In this document: in pieces, positions 26,364-35,048 of the stretch
Layout: each line of letters begins with the position of its first letter
Numbering within the stretch: position 1 is the stretch's first letter
Assembly (NCBI GenBank): GCA_964633715.1
Contig: CAZWHQ010000002.1
Coordinates: forward strand, 68,263 to 132,262
Source of the DNA: JAUWVG01 sp964633715
Lineage (GTDB): Bacteria > Acidobacteriota > Aminicenantia > Aminicenantales > Aminicenantaceae
Direction of reading: 5' to 3'
Length of the DNA: 64,000 nucleotides
Position numbers and translations under genes: made by a program
The notes under the pieces: generated by a model
Database searches by the model: none
Seen by the model: only the letters and a program-made list of their open reading frames with translations
What the model was told of the DNA's origin: nothing

Positions 26364-26939
26364 TTAGTGTCCGGCGATTTTTTGCTCCATCTCCGGATTC
26401 CCTTTGATTTTAGTGATATTGTCTTGAATGATGCCCCATTTATCCTGCGCCGTCAAAATAAACTCTATAAATTCACGAACAGCCCCTTTTCCCCCTTCTA
26501 AACGGCAGTGATAATGACTGTGCTCTTTAATGAGGACATGTGCATTGGCTACGGCGCCTGCGAATCCGACTTCCTTGATGACGTCCAAATCTCCAAGATC
26601 ATCTCCGATATAGGCCACCTCTTCAGGATGAAGGTTGTGTTTCTTGAGTATTTTGAATAAGACTTTTTTTTTATCCAGGATTCCTTGATAGATCTCTGAG
26701 ACCTTTAGATTCTTGGATCTTTTTACTAAGGGCTTGGAAGTTTTTCCTGTGATAATTCCGGTTTTAATCCCTGCCAGGTGGGACAGGAGTATCCCCATTC
26801 CGTCTAGGACATTATAGGACTTGACTTCTTCTCCATCAGGAAGAAGAAGCAAGGTTCCATCTGTCAAGGTCCCGTCGACATCCATGATGATCATTTTGAT
26901 GCTTTTAGCGCGCAAAGTGTTGTCTTTTTCGATTTTCAA
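26364..26939 (-). CDS. kdsC: KDO 8-phosphate phosphatase (HAD family)
   Basis: This HAD phosphatase has DVDGTLTDG (nucleophile Asp), the IITGKTS and the AYIGDDLGDLDVIKEVGFAGAVANAH motifs typical of KdsC. The start is uncertain: TTG 26939 overlaps the kdsD stop as TTGA and has GGAG five bases upstream, while GTG 26957 is an alternative without a ribosome site. It removes phosphate from KDO-8-P in lipid A core synthesis. Coupled to kdsD upstream. Confidence 0.92.
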   Translation of the reverse strand: MKIEKDNTLRAKSIKMIIMDVDGTLTDGTLLLLPDGEEVKSYNVLDGMGILLSHLAGIKTGIITGKTSKPLVKRSKNLKVSEIYQGILDKKKVLFKILKKHNLHPEEVAYIGDDLGDLDVIKEVGFAGAVANAHVLIKEHSHYHCRLEGGKGAVREFIEFILTAQDKWGIIQDNITKIKGNPEMEQKIAGH

Positions 26940-27907
26940 AACATCTCCGTTCGCCACAAATCGTGCAGATGGATGATCCCTTCCGTCTCGCCTCTGTCGT
27001 TGGTGATGACCAGGGAGGTAATTTTATGCTTTTCCATTACGTTTAGGGCTTTTGTAGCCAATTCGTTTTTGTTGATAGTCGTGGGATTTGGTGTCATGCA
27101 GTCTTCTGCGCTTTTTATAAAGAACTGTTCTCCATACTTTTGGATCAGCCGGCGGAGATCCCCATCGGTGATAATCCCTTTAAGCTTATTATTCTTGTCA
27201 ACCACACACGTCATCCCTAATTTTTTCTTTGACATCTCATTGAGAACATCCCTCACGGGTGTGTCCAGCTGCACTTTTGGAATTTGCTGCTTAACGTGCA
27301 TTAAGTTATTGATTTTAATGATCTTTCCCAGCTGTCCTTTTGGATGGACGGACAAAAAATCCTGCTCTTGAAAGCCTTTTTTTTCCATTAAAGCAATGGC
27401 CAATGCATCTCCCATGGCCAGGGAAGCTGTTGAGCTGGCGGTAGGGACCAATCCGTGGGGTTCAGCTTCTCGGCTCACCTTGACTTCAAGCACGACGTCG
27501 CTGTATTGGGCTAATTTAGAATTTTTAATACCAGTAATGGCTATAAGTTTGACCCCGATTCTTTTGACAAAATCTAGGAGATCGATAATTTCTTTTGTAT
27601 CCCCGCTGTAGGAGATGGCGATAATGATGTCTTCTGTCATTATCATGCCCAGGTCTCCATGCCCGGCCTCCGCTGGGTGAATAAACATGGCCGGTGTGCC
27701 GCAGCTGGATAGGGTGGCCGCAATTTTGCGTCCGATAAGTCCCGATTTTCCCATGCCGATGACGATAACTCGTGCCTTGGTCTGGGACAGCAGTTCAACG
27801 GCTTGAGCAAAATTTTCATCCAGTCGAGCGCCTATAACCCTGACGGCGTCGGCTTCGATTTCCAAAACGTTTTTTCCTGTTTGGACGATTTGATCTTTTT
27901 TTGTCAT
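26936..27907 (-). CDS. kdsD: Arabinose-5-phosphate isomerase
   Basis: About 323 residues from the ATG at 27907; an upstream in-frame GTG at 27925 touches the kdsA stop and is a weaker choice. An N-terminal SIS domain (about 35-170, GMGKSGLIGRKIAATLSSCG and SYSGDTKEI) catalyses ribulose-5-P to arabinose-5-P, the first committed step to KDO. Two CBS domains occupy about 200-320. It sits in the kds cluster, so this is KdsD rather than a sugar-uptake paralogue. Confidence 0.93.
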   Translation of the reverse strand: MTKKDQIVQTGKNVLEIEADAVRVIGARLDENFAQAVELLSQTKARVIVIGMGKSGLIGRKIAATLSSCGTPAMFIHPAEAGHGDLGMIMTEDIIIAISYSGDTKEIIDLLDFVKRIGVKLIAITGIKNSKLAQYSDVVLEVKVSREAEPHGLVPTASSTASLAMGDALAIALMEKKGFQEQDFLSVHPKGQLGKIIKINNLMHVKQQIPKVQLDTPVRDVLNEMSKKKLGMTCVVDKNNKLKGIITDGDLRRLIQKYGEQFFIKSAEDCMTPNPTTINKNELATKALNVMEKHKITSLVITNDRGETEGIIHLHDLWRTEMF

Positions 27908-27924
27908 AGCTTCGATATTATACA

Positions 27925-28764
27925 CTACTCGATGGAGTTTATCTCATCAACGGCAAACTTCAGTGTGAGGAGCTTTTTTAAAAACGAGCGTAATTCATTT
28001 AAATTCAACGAGTTATGCTTGTCAGAGAGAGCTTTTTCGGGATTATCATGAATTTCGCAAAAAATGCCATCGCATCCAGCGCTTATACCGGACCGGGCAA
28101 TAGTGGAGATAAATTTAGCGTCTCCTCCAGAAGAGTGACCTTCTCCTCCGGGCAGTTGGACGCTGTGAGAGGCGTCGATGACAACTGGGAATCCCAGTTT
28201 TTTCATGATAGGTATAGACCGGACATCAAAAACAAGATTGCCATATCCGAAGGTTGTCCCTCTTTCAGTCAGAATAATGCTCTCGTTACCTTGGGCTGTG
28301 ATTTTTTCAACGATATTTTTAACATTATAAGGGGAAAGGAACTGACCTTTTTTTATGTTTAGAGGCTTTTTTGTCTGGGCTGCAGCAATGATAAGATCTG
28401 TCTGCCGGCACAGGAATGCGGGAATTTGGATGATATCCAAAACTTCGGCTGCTGTCTGTATTTGGTTTGTTTCATGAACATCGGAAAGAACAGGGATGGA
28501 AAGTTCCTGTTTGATCTCAGAGAGAATTTTCAGGCCTTCTTTCAGGCCTGGTCCTCTAAAGGACTTGAGAGAGGACCGGTTGGCCTTATCGTAGGAAGCC
28601 TTAAAAATGAAAGGGATATTCAAATCCTGGCAGATGGTGTTTATTTCCCTGGATAGGAAAAAAGCATGATCTTTGCTTTCTAAAACACAAGGTCCTCCGA
28701 TCAGAAAAAAAGGATTTTTTCCGCCGATTTTAATTTTTTCGTTGATGCGAACATCGGTAGGCAT
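27925..28764 (-). CDS. kdsA: 3-deoxy-8-phosphooctulonate synthase
   Basis: This 279-residue KdsA condenses arabinose-5-phosphate with PEP. Family blocks include FLIGGPCVLES, FKASYDKANRSS, PVLSDVHE, IPAFLCRQTDL, KKGQFLSPYN and VVIDASHSVQLPGG. The Cys in GGPCV and the His/Asp late in the chain would fit a metal-dependent form, but this needs an alignment. Its start overlaps the pyrG end by 35 bases, unusually long. Confidence 0.95.
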   Translation of the reverse strand: MPTDVRINEKIKIGGKNPFFLIGGPCVLESKDHAFFLSREINTICQDLNIPFIFKASYDKANRSSLKSFRGPGLKEGLKILSEIKQELSIPVLSDVHETNQIQTAAEVLDIIQIPAFLCRQTDLIIAAAQTKKPLNIKKGQFLSPYNVKNIVEKITAQGNESIILTERGTTFGYGNLVFDVRSIPIMKKLGFPVVIDASHSVQLPGGEGHSSGGDAKFISTIARSGISAGCDGIFCEIHDNPEKALSDKHNSLNLNELRSFLKKLLTLKFAVDEINSIE

Positions 28765-30343
28765 AGCTTGCTCCGATAAATGATTTAAAAAGAGGATGGG
28801 GTTTTAATGGTTTTGACTTAAATTCAGGATGGAACTGGCATCCCAAAAACCAGGGATGATCTTTCAACTCTACAATTTCTACCAGGTCATGCTCTGGATT
28901 TTTTCCTGAAATAACAAGACCTGCTGCTGATAGAATATCTTCATAGTCCGGATTAAATTCGTATCGGTGTCTGTGCCGCTCATGGATTGTGGATTTTCCG
29001 TAAATTTTCGATGCCAAGGAGCCTTTTTTTAAGTGGCAGACATACTTTCCCAATCTCATTGTTCCGCCAATAGTTTGAATCCCCTTCAATTCTCTCCATT
29101 TAAAGAAAATATTGTGTGGGGTTTTGGGGCCGAACTCTGTGCTGTTCGCCTCTTTGAGTTTGGACTTGTTTCTTGCGTACTCAATGGTTGCACACTGCAT
29201 ACCTAGACAGATTCCGAAAAAGGGCACCTTTTTTGTCCGGGCAAAAGTGACAGCCGATATTTTGCCTTCAATTCCCCTGACTCCAAAACCGCCTGGAACC
29301 AGAATTCCATCCGCTTCTTTAAGGAGATCTCTAGACTTTTTCGCTTCGAGTTCTTCTGCTTCAAGCCAGGATATATTGACCTTTAAATTGTGAGCTGTTC
29401 CGGCATGGTAGAGAGCCTGGTTGAGACTGATGTAGGAATCCTGAAGACCTGCGTATTTTCCAACTAAGGATATGTTGACCTCATCGGCCGGATTTTTCAT
29501 CCGTTCGACCATGGCTTTCCATTGAGATAGATTTCTTCTTTTTTGAGGCAGGTTCAATCTTTTGAGAATAATATGGTCTAAGCGCTGTTGGGCAAAGATA
29601 AGAGGGACTTCATAGATAACCTCTACATCTTTAGCTGTAATGACCGCTTCTAAGGGAACATTTGTAAAGAGTGCGATCTTCCGCCGCAGGTCATCACTGA
29701 GAAAACGGTCCGTACGGCACAAAATAATATCCGGTTGGATTCCGATAGCTCTTAACTCCTTGACACTGTGTTGCGTTGGCTTTGTTTTCAATTCGCCGGA
29801 GGTTGGCATATACGGGACCAGGGTGAGATGAACGAAGAGACAGTTTTCGGGTCCCTGAGACAGCCGCATCTGTCTTGTGGCTTCCAGAAAAGGCAAACCC
29901 TCGATGTCTCCAACGGTTCCACCTAGCTCGACGATGACGACATCGTTGTCATTGGATGCTGAGAAAAATGCATTTTTTATTTCATCCGTGACATGAGGGA
30001 TAACTTGAACCGTTTTCCCCAAAAAACTGCCTTTTCTCTCCTTCTTCAGTATGATTTCATAGATTTTTCCAGCGGTCCAGTTGTGGGCTTTGGATGTCTG
30101 AGTTGCCGTGAACCGCTCGTAATGTCCCAGGTCAAGATCTGTTTCTGCTCCGTCTTCAGTGACATAGACTTCACCATGCTGGAAAGGGCTCATAGTTCCA
30201 GGATCTACATTCAAATAGGGATCAAATTTTTGGCATGTGATCTTATAACCGTGGCTTTCCAGGAGTCTTCCAATGGAGGCAGCGGCAATCCCTTTTCCAA
30301 GAGCCGACAGAACTCCTCCGGTTATAAATATAAATTTAGTCAT
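28730..30343 (-). CDS. pyrG: CTP synthase
   Basis: This 537-residue CTP synthase has an N-terminal synthetase domain (FITGGVLSALGKGIAAASIG, then the VYVTEDGAETDLDLGHYERF block) and a C-terminal glutamine amidotransferase domain with catalytic Cys in GICLGMQ and His-Glu in FHPEFKS. It lies between kdsB and kdsA, fitting the need for CTP in CMP-KDO formation. It overlaps kdsB by eight bases and kdsA by 35. Confidence 0.97.
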   Translation of the reverse strand: MTKFIFITGGVLSALGKGIAAASIGRLLESHGYKITCQKFDPYLNVDPGTMSPFQHGEVYVTEDGAETDLDLGHYERFTATQTSKAHNWTAGKIYEIILKKERKGSFLGKTVQVIPHVTDEIKNAFFSASNDNDVVIVELGGTVGDIEGLPFLEATRQMRLSQGPENCLFVHLTLVPYMPTSGELKTKPTQHSVKELRAIGIQPDIILCRTDRFLSDDLRRKIALFTNVPLEAVITAKDVEVIYEVPLIFAQQRLDHIILKRLNLPQKRRNLSQWKAMVERMKNPADEVNISLVGKYAGLQDSYISLNQALYHAGTAHNLKVNISWLEAEELEAKKSRDLLKEADGILVPGGFGVRGIEGKISAVTFARTKKVPFFGICLGMQCATIEYARNKSKLKEANSTEFGPKTPHNIFFKWRELKGIQTIGGTMRLGKYVCHLKKGSLASKIYGKSTIHERHRHRYEFNPDYEDILSAAGLVISGKNPEHDLVEIVELKDHPWFLGCQFHPEFKSKPLKPHPLFKSFIGASYAYRCSHQRKN

Positions 30344-31061
30344 GTTGTTTTTTCCTCAGATAATTTTCAACCTTGATTATATCTTCAGGTGTATCAACAC
30401 TCAAGATGGAATGTGGAGTGTCGACAATTTTTATCCGATATCCATTTTCTAAGGCTCTTAACTGCTCGAGTTTCTCAGTTTTTTCAAGCCTGGTTTCTTG
30501 AAGAGACTTAAATTGCAGCAGGAATGTTTTCTGATATCCATATATACCGATATGTCTCCAGAAGTAATCCGCAGAATTAAAAGGAATGGGCGAGCGGGAA
30601 AAGTACAGCGCAAAATTTTCTTTGTCTTTAACGACTTTTACGATGTTTTGGTCTTTCATGTCAGCAACGTGATTGTTTTTAACAGCCAATGTGGCCATGT
30701 GTATCCTTTTGTCCTGTAAGGCCCTAAAAAGATCCTCGATCATAGAGACATGGAGGAGAGGTTCATCGCCTTGGATATTGATGATAAGAGGAGAGTCCAG
30801 CTGGGCGGCAACCTCGGCTACCCGTGAAGTTCCGGAGCTGTGTGTGGAGGATGTCATGCGGACGTCGGCCCCAAATGACAAAGAGGCGTCGAAGATTCTC
30901 TGGTTATCGGTGGCGATAATGACATTTTCAAGGAATTCTGCCTGTTTTGCACGTTCATACACTCTTTGAATCATTGGTTTCCCGAGGATGTGGACGAGGG
31001 GTTTTCCAGGGAATCGCTGGGAGTCGTATCGTGCGGGGATAATGACAGATGCGTTCCTCAA
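30336..31061 (-). CDS. kdsB: CMP-KDO synthetase
   Basis: This 241-residue cytidylyltransferase activates KDO with CTP. The start is TTG 31061, overlapping the bactofilin stop (TTGA) with GGAG upstream. Motifs: VIIPARYDSQRFPGKPL (nucleotide binding), FGADVRMTSSTHSSGTSRVAE, INIQGDEPLL and YFSRSPIPF. Confirms that this organism makes KDO-containing LPS. Confidence 0.95.
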   Translation of the reverse strand: MRNASVIIPARYDSQRFPGKPLVHILGKPMIQRVYERAKQAEFLENVIIATDNQRIFDASLSFGADVRMTSSTHSSGTSRVAEVAAQLDSPLIINIQGDEPLLHVSMIEDLFRALQDKRIHMATLAVKNNHVADMKDQNIVKVVKDKENFALYFSRSPIPFNSADYFWRHIGIYGYQKTFLLQFKSLQETRLEKTEKLEQLRALENGYRIKIVDTPHSILSVDTPEDIIKVENYLRKKQHD

Positions 31062-31486
31062 GATAAAAATTTCTCCTGTGTATCCGAGACATCTTGTCTA
31101 GGTTCATTGTGAGGGCTTTTTGTTTTTGACGGCGTGCTTTTGTCTGTTGTGTTGCACTGAGCCTCGAGATTGGCCCCATCATTTACAATCAGGCTGGGAG
31201 TCGTGATCGTTCCAATCACCCGTCCCTTGGGATTAATTTCTACACGTTCTTTGGCCTGGATATTTCCGCTGACTTCCCCGTTGATGATGATGACACCAAT
31301 TTTGATATCGGATTCAACTTTTCCATTTTCTCCAATAATCAGGACGGAGCTGGATTCGATATTTCCGTTAAAGTGTCCGTCAATCTGAAAGGAACCGCTG
31401 AATTTCAGAGTTCCCTCAATTTCCGTATTTTTGTCAAAAAAACCTGTAATTTTTCCACTCTCGACAATAGGATTTTTTTCTTTCAT
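31058..31486 (-). CDS. Bactofilin
   Basis: This 142-residue protein is a single bactofilin domain: repeated short beta-helix strands (about 20-115), with glycine/valine/isoleucine periodicity in FSGSFQIDGHFNGNIES and INGEVSGNIQAKERVEINP, and flexible ends. Bactofilins polymerise without nucleotide and scaffold cell shape or chromosome-segregation proteins. It overlaps parB by four bases; in Myxococcus, bactofilins organise ParAB, so the pairing may be functional. Confidence 0.92.
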   Translation of the reverse strand: MKEKNPIVESGKITGFFDKNTEIEGTLKFSGSFQIDGHFNGNIESSSVLIIGENGKVESDIKIGVIIINGEVSGNIQAKERVEINPKGRVIGTITTPSLIVNDGANLEAQCNTTDKSTPSKTKSPHNEPRQDVSDTQEKFLS

Positions 31487-32331
31487 GAGTTTTCTCCTCT
31501 AGCCTTTTCGTAAATTCTCTCCAGCTCAGCGGTTGAATAGTAGAATATTTTAACAACACCCTTTTCCATGCTTCCTGCAATAGACACTTTGGTTCCAAAG
31601 ATCTTGAGGAATTCCTCTTGAAGAGCCACCAGATCAGGATTTGATTCCTGCCTTTTCTCCTGTTCAGGCTTTTTTAAAAGTCTCTTAACAAGGTTTTCAA
31701 CGGCTCTAACGGACAGATCCCTCTTGTTGATCTCCAGAGCGGTTTGGACCTGAAGGGAAGGATCTTCAATTGACAGCAGTGCCCGAGCGTGCCCCATGGA
31801 CAACTTGTCTTCTGCCAGCATATTTTGAACTCTTTGAGGAAGCTTGAGCAGGCGGACATAATTGGACACCGATGCCCTGTCTTTGCCGACTTTATTGGCC
31901 ACCTGCTCCTGTGTCAGATGCAGATCTTGCGTCATTTTTTGATAGGCGGATGCAATATCCAGAGGATTGAGGTCTTCCCTCTGGAGATTCTCGACAAGCG
32001 CTGCTTCTATCTGTTGTTCTTTGGTCATTTGGCGAATGATTGCTGGTACAGTTTTGAGCCCGATCTTTTGAGCAGCGCGCCAGCGTCTTTCTCCAACAAT
32101 GATCGTAAAGTTGTCTCCGTTGGGCACAACAATTATGGGCTGGAGAATCCCTGTTTCCTTTATCGATTGTGCCAGTTCGGCCATGGATGCTGAATCAAAT
32201 TTTGTTCTGGGCTGATGAGGATTGGGTTTGAGTTTGTTCATTTCCAGTTCAACATATCGATCTTCGTTTAAGATTCCATATTCTTCTGATAAAAACGCTT
32301 TTAATCCCTTTCCAAGTGCTTGTTTTTTCAT
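31483..32331 (-). CDS. parB: Chromosome-partitioning protein ParB
   Basis: This 282-residue ParB/Spo0J has the N-terminal CTPase domain (NPHQPRTKFD near 40, GERRWRAAQ near 80 and ENLQREDLNPLD near 115), the helix-turn-helix DNA-binding domain (about 125-200, QEQVANKVGKDRASVSNYVRLLKLP) and a C-terminal dimerisation region. It clamps DNA at parS. ATGA overlaps with both parA and the bactofilin gene. Confidence 0.96.
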   Translation of the reverse strand: MKKQALGKGLKAFLSEEYGILNEDRYVELEMNKLKPNPHQPRTKFDSASMAELAQSIKETGILQPIIVVPNGDNFTIIVGERRWRAAQKIGLKTVPAIIRQMTKEQQIEAALVENLQREDLNPLDIASAYQKMTQDLHLTQEQVANKVGKDRASVSNYVRLLKLPQRVQNMLAEDKLSMGHARALLSIEDPSLQVQTALEINKRDLSVRAVENLVKRLLKKPEQEKRQESNPDLVALQEEFLKIFGTKVSIAGSMEKGVVKIFYYSTAELERIYEKARGENS

Positions 32332-33110
32332 TTCTTAAGAAACTCCTTGGCAAATTCGAGATAAGACAGAGCCCCTTTTGACTTAGCCGCATAAAGCATT
32401 ATGGGTTTTCCAAAACTTGGTGCTTCGGCAAGTTTAACTGTCCTTGGAATAATGACTTCATAGACGATGCTTTTTAGTGAGGCTTGAATTTCCTGGGCTA
32501 CCTGTTTTGACAGATTAGTCCGCTCATCATACATTGTCAGCAGAATGCCTTTTATCGATAAAGAAGGATTGAGGTAGATGCGCACTTCATCCAGAGTATG
32601 AAGAAGATCAGGCATCCCTTCCATACTGAAGAATTCTGTCTGGACTGGAATGAGAATGGACTCCGCTGCGGTGAGAGCATTGATGGTTAAAAAGCTTAAT
32701 GAGGGGGGGCAATCGATGAAGATATAGTGGAAATTCTTTTTTTCCGGCCTAATTGCTTCTCTTAGTCTGGTTTCCCTGTCCTTTTCGTCATATATTTCGG
32801 CTTCGAATCCAATCAATTCTGGAGAACTTGGACAGATGAAAAATCCATCGATATCTGTGGGCAGAATATGTTCTGACAGAGAACCTCTATTCATGAGAGG
32901 AGGATAAATGCCTTTATTTTCCTCTTTTTTTTTACCCAATCCCATGGTTGCCATACCCTGAGGATCAAAATCTATGAGCAAAACTTTTTTTTTATTCAAT
33001 GCGAGAGATGCCGAGAGGTTAACGGCGGTGGTTGTTTTCCCTACGCCCCCTTTCTGATTGGCGATGGCGATGACCGTGTGTCTCGAGGCTCTGTGTTCCA
33101 CGTGAAACAT
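32328..33110 (-). CDS. parA: Chromosome-partitioning ATPase ParA (Soj)
   Basis: This 260-residue protein has the deviant Walker A KGGVGKTTTAVN (near residue 20), switch I/II region IDFDPQG and IIDCPPS-like IFIDCPPSL. It moves ParB-parS complexes. Its first residues, MFHVEHR, are dictated by a parS site overlapping the start codon, a pattern seen in many bacteria. It lies 99 bases after mnmG. Confidence 0.96.
   Translation of the reverse strand: MFHVEHRASRHTVIAIANQKGGVGKTTTAVNLSASLALNKKKVLLIDFDPQGMATMGLGKKKEENKGIYPPLMNRGSLSEHILPTDIDGFFICPSSPELIGFEAEIYDEKDRETRLREAIRPEKKNFHYIFIDCPPSLSFLTINALTAAESILIPVQTEFFSMEGMPDLLHTLDEVRIYLNPSLSIKGILLTMYDERTNLSKQVAQEIQASLKSIVYEVIIPRTVKLAEAPSFGKPIMLYAAKSKGALSYLEFAKEFLKK
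33094..33109. promoter_or_regulatory. parS centromere site
   Basis: TGTTCCACGTGAAACA matches the bacterial parS consensus TGTTTCACGTGAAACA at 15 of 16 positions. It overlaps codons 1-6 of parA. ParB bound here may also repress parAB. No second copy was found by eye. Confidence 0.9.
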
Positions 33111-33144
33111 TTTAAACGAATACTTGCCGTTTAATCAAGGAAGC

Positions 33145-33208
33145 AATTCCATTTCCATGATTTCTTATCACTTTTTGAACTCGTTCCTAAAATCCCCGAA
33201 ATGGAATT
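33145..33208. repeat. Perfect 11-bp inverted repeat between parA and mnmG
   Basis: AATTCCATTTC (33145-33155) and GAAATGGAATT (33198-33208) are exact reverse complements, separated by 42 bases. The right arm ends two bases before the mnmG stop boundary. It could fold mnmG mRNA at its 3' end or bind a protein near parS. Confidence 0.55.
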
Positions 33209-33209
33209 T

Positions 33210-35048
33210 TTAATTTGAGTTAGAACTTTTTTTCTTCTGAAGGAGCTTGATGTGAATGTGTAGGTTTAAAATTGCGGCGGGAGTCATGCCTGGGATCTTT
33301 TTTGCGTCTCCGATCGTTTTCGGGCGTACGTGCGAAAGGTTTTCGACAACTTCTCGGGTAAATCCAGAAATGTCCTCAAAATGAATGTCTTTGGGGATTT
33401 TTTCTCGATTTATCTTGCTGAATCTGGCGATCTCCCGTTCTTGCTTTTTTATGTAGCCTTCATATTTGATTTCTGATTCGATATAACGGACTTCTTCTTG
33501 AGTCGGCAAGAAGTTCAAATCCATCTGATTTGTCATGTCTTGAAACAGTACATGAGGCTTTTTCAATTCGTCTTTTAGAAATATTGTCTCATGGTTTTTG
33601 CTTTGGGTCTTCTTTTCCTCGAGGCAAGTCATAACTTTTAAGATTCGCTCTTGTTTTTTTCTGTATTCTGAAAACGTCTCTTCTTCTATCAAACCAAGAT
33701 CCCGGCCGTAGGGCATCAGTCTTTTATCGGCATTGTCGATCCTGAGCTGAAGCCTATGTTCGGCTCTAGAAGTAAAAAGCCGATACGGTTCTTTCACTCC
33801 CTGGGATATCAGGTCGTCAATGAGAACAGCAATATAGGCTTCATTCCTGCCCAAAATCATGGTTTTTTCCCCTAAGATCTTTTGGGCGGCATTGATTCCT
33901 GCCATTAGGCCTTGTGCGGCGGCCTCTTCATACCCAGATGTACCGTTTATTTGTCCGGCAAGATAGAGGTTTGCGACAGGATGGGTCTCCAATGTCCTTG
34001 TGAGAATCGTGGAGTCGACGGCATCATATTCGATTCCATAGGCCGGACGGAGAATTTTGGCCAAATCGAGCCCAGGGATACTTTGTAGGATTATATTTTG
34101 TGTTTCCAGGGGCAGGCTGGAGGAAAGCCCATTGACATAGACTTCTGGTGTCTCCAGCCCTTCAGGTTCGAGAAAAAACTGGTGGCGGCTGTGATGGGGA
34201 AACTTGACGACTTTATCCTCTATGGAGGGGCAGTACCGCGGACCAATCCCCGTGATAATGCCGCTAAAGAGAGGTGATTTGTCCAGATTGTTGTGGATCA
34301 CTTCATGTGTTTTGGCGTTGGTGTATCCGATAAAACAAAGAACTTTGTTCTTCAGCTTTTTTTTTGTCCGAAAAGAAAAAGGGACAGGATCTCGGTCTCC
34401 AGACTGAGGTTTAAAGACGTCCCAATCGATGGTGTCCTTTTGGAGCCGCATGGGAGTGCCTGTTTTGAGTCGAAATAATCGGAGGCCCATCTTACCTAAG
34501 CTATGGCTCAACTCATGAGAGGCCGGCTCTCCGTCTCTTCCAGCCGAGTGGTGCTCCAGGCCAATATGAATAAGTCCATTGAGGAATGTTCCGGGTGTAA
34601 GAATAACGGCTTTCCCAAGCAGTTTTTCTCCTGTATGGATTTTGACACCAGAAGCGGAGGTCCCATTTTTGAGAATCTGTGTCACCATCCCTTGGACAAG
34701 GTGGAGTTTAGGTAAGGACCTGAGGAATTTTGTCATGTCTTTTCTATAGAACGCCTTATCGGATTGGGCTCGGGGAGCCTGGACTGCACCGCCACGACTG
34801 CTGTTGAGAAGCCGGAATTGAATTCCCGTTTTATCGGCTTGGAATCCCATAATTCCACCTAGAGCGTCGATTTCTCTTACAAGGTGCCCTTTTGCCAAAC
34901 CTCCGATAGCCGGATTACAGGGCATTTGGGCAATCTTGTTTACATCTGCAGTTATCAGACAGGTTTCCAAACCCAGTTTGCTGGTGGCATGAGCTGCCTC
35001 ACAGCCAGCATGCCCGGCTCCTATGACGATGACGTCACAATCTTTCAT
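33210..35048 (-). CDS. mnmG: tRNA uridine 5-carboxymethylaminomethyl modification enzyme MnmG
   Basis: This 612-residue flavoprotein starts at ATG 35048, overlapping the mnmE stop (ATGA); an upstream in-frame TTG is less likely. The FAD fingerprint is VIVIGAGHAGCEAA (near 10) and the family signatures GRDGEPASH, PRYCPSIEDKV and GTSGYEEAAAQG are present. MnmG with MnmE modifies the wobble uridine of several tRNAs. The C-terminal helical domain is complete. Confidence 0.96.
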   Translation of the reverse strand: MKDCDVIVIGAGHAGCEAAHATSKLGLETCLITADVNKIAQMPCNPAIGGLAKGHLVREIDALGGIMGFQADKTGIQFRLLNSSRGGAVQAPRAQSDKAFYRKDMTKFLRSLPKLHLVQGMVTQILKNGTSASGVKIHTGEKLLGKAVILTPGTFLNGLIHIGLEHHSAGRDGEPASHELSHSLGKMGLRLFRLKTGTPMRLQKDTIDWDVFKPQSGDRDPVPFSFRTKKKLKNKVLCFIGYTNAKTHEVIHNNLDKSPLFSGIITGIGPRYCPSIEDKVVKFPHHSRHQFFLEPEGLETPEVYVNGLSSSLPLETQNIILQSIPGLDLAKILRPAYGIEYDAVDSTILTRTLETHPVANLYLAGQINGTSGYEEAAAQGLMAGINAAQKILGEKTMILGRNEAYIAVLIDDLISQGVKEPYRLFTSRAEHRLQLRIDNADKRLMPYGRDLGLIEEETFSEYRKKQERILKVMTCLEEKKTQSKNHETIFLKDELKKPHVLFQDMTNQMDLNFLPTQEEVRYIESEIKYEGYIKKQEREIARFSKINREKIPKDIHFEDISGFTREVVENLSHVRPKTIGDAKKIPGMTPAAILNLHIHIKLLQKKKSSNSN

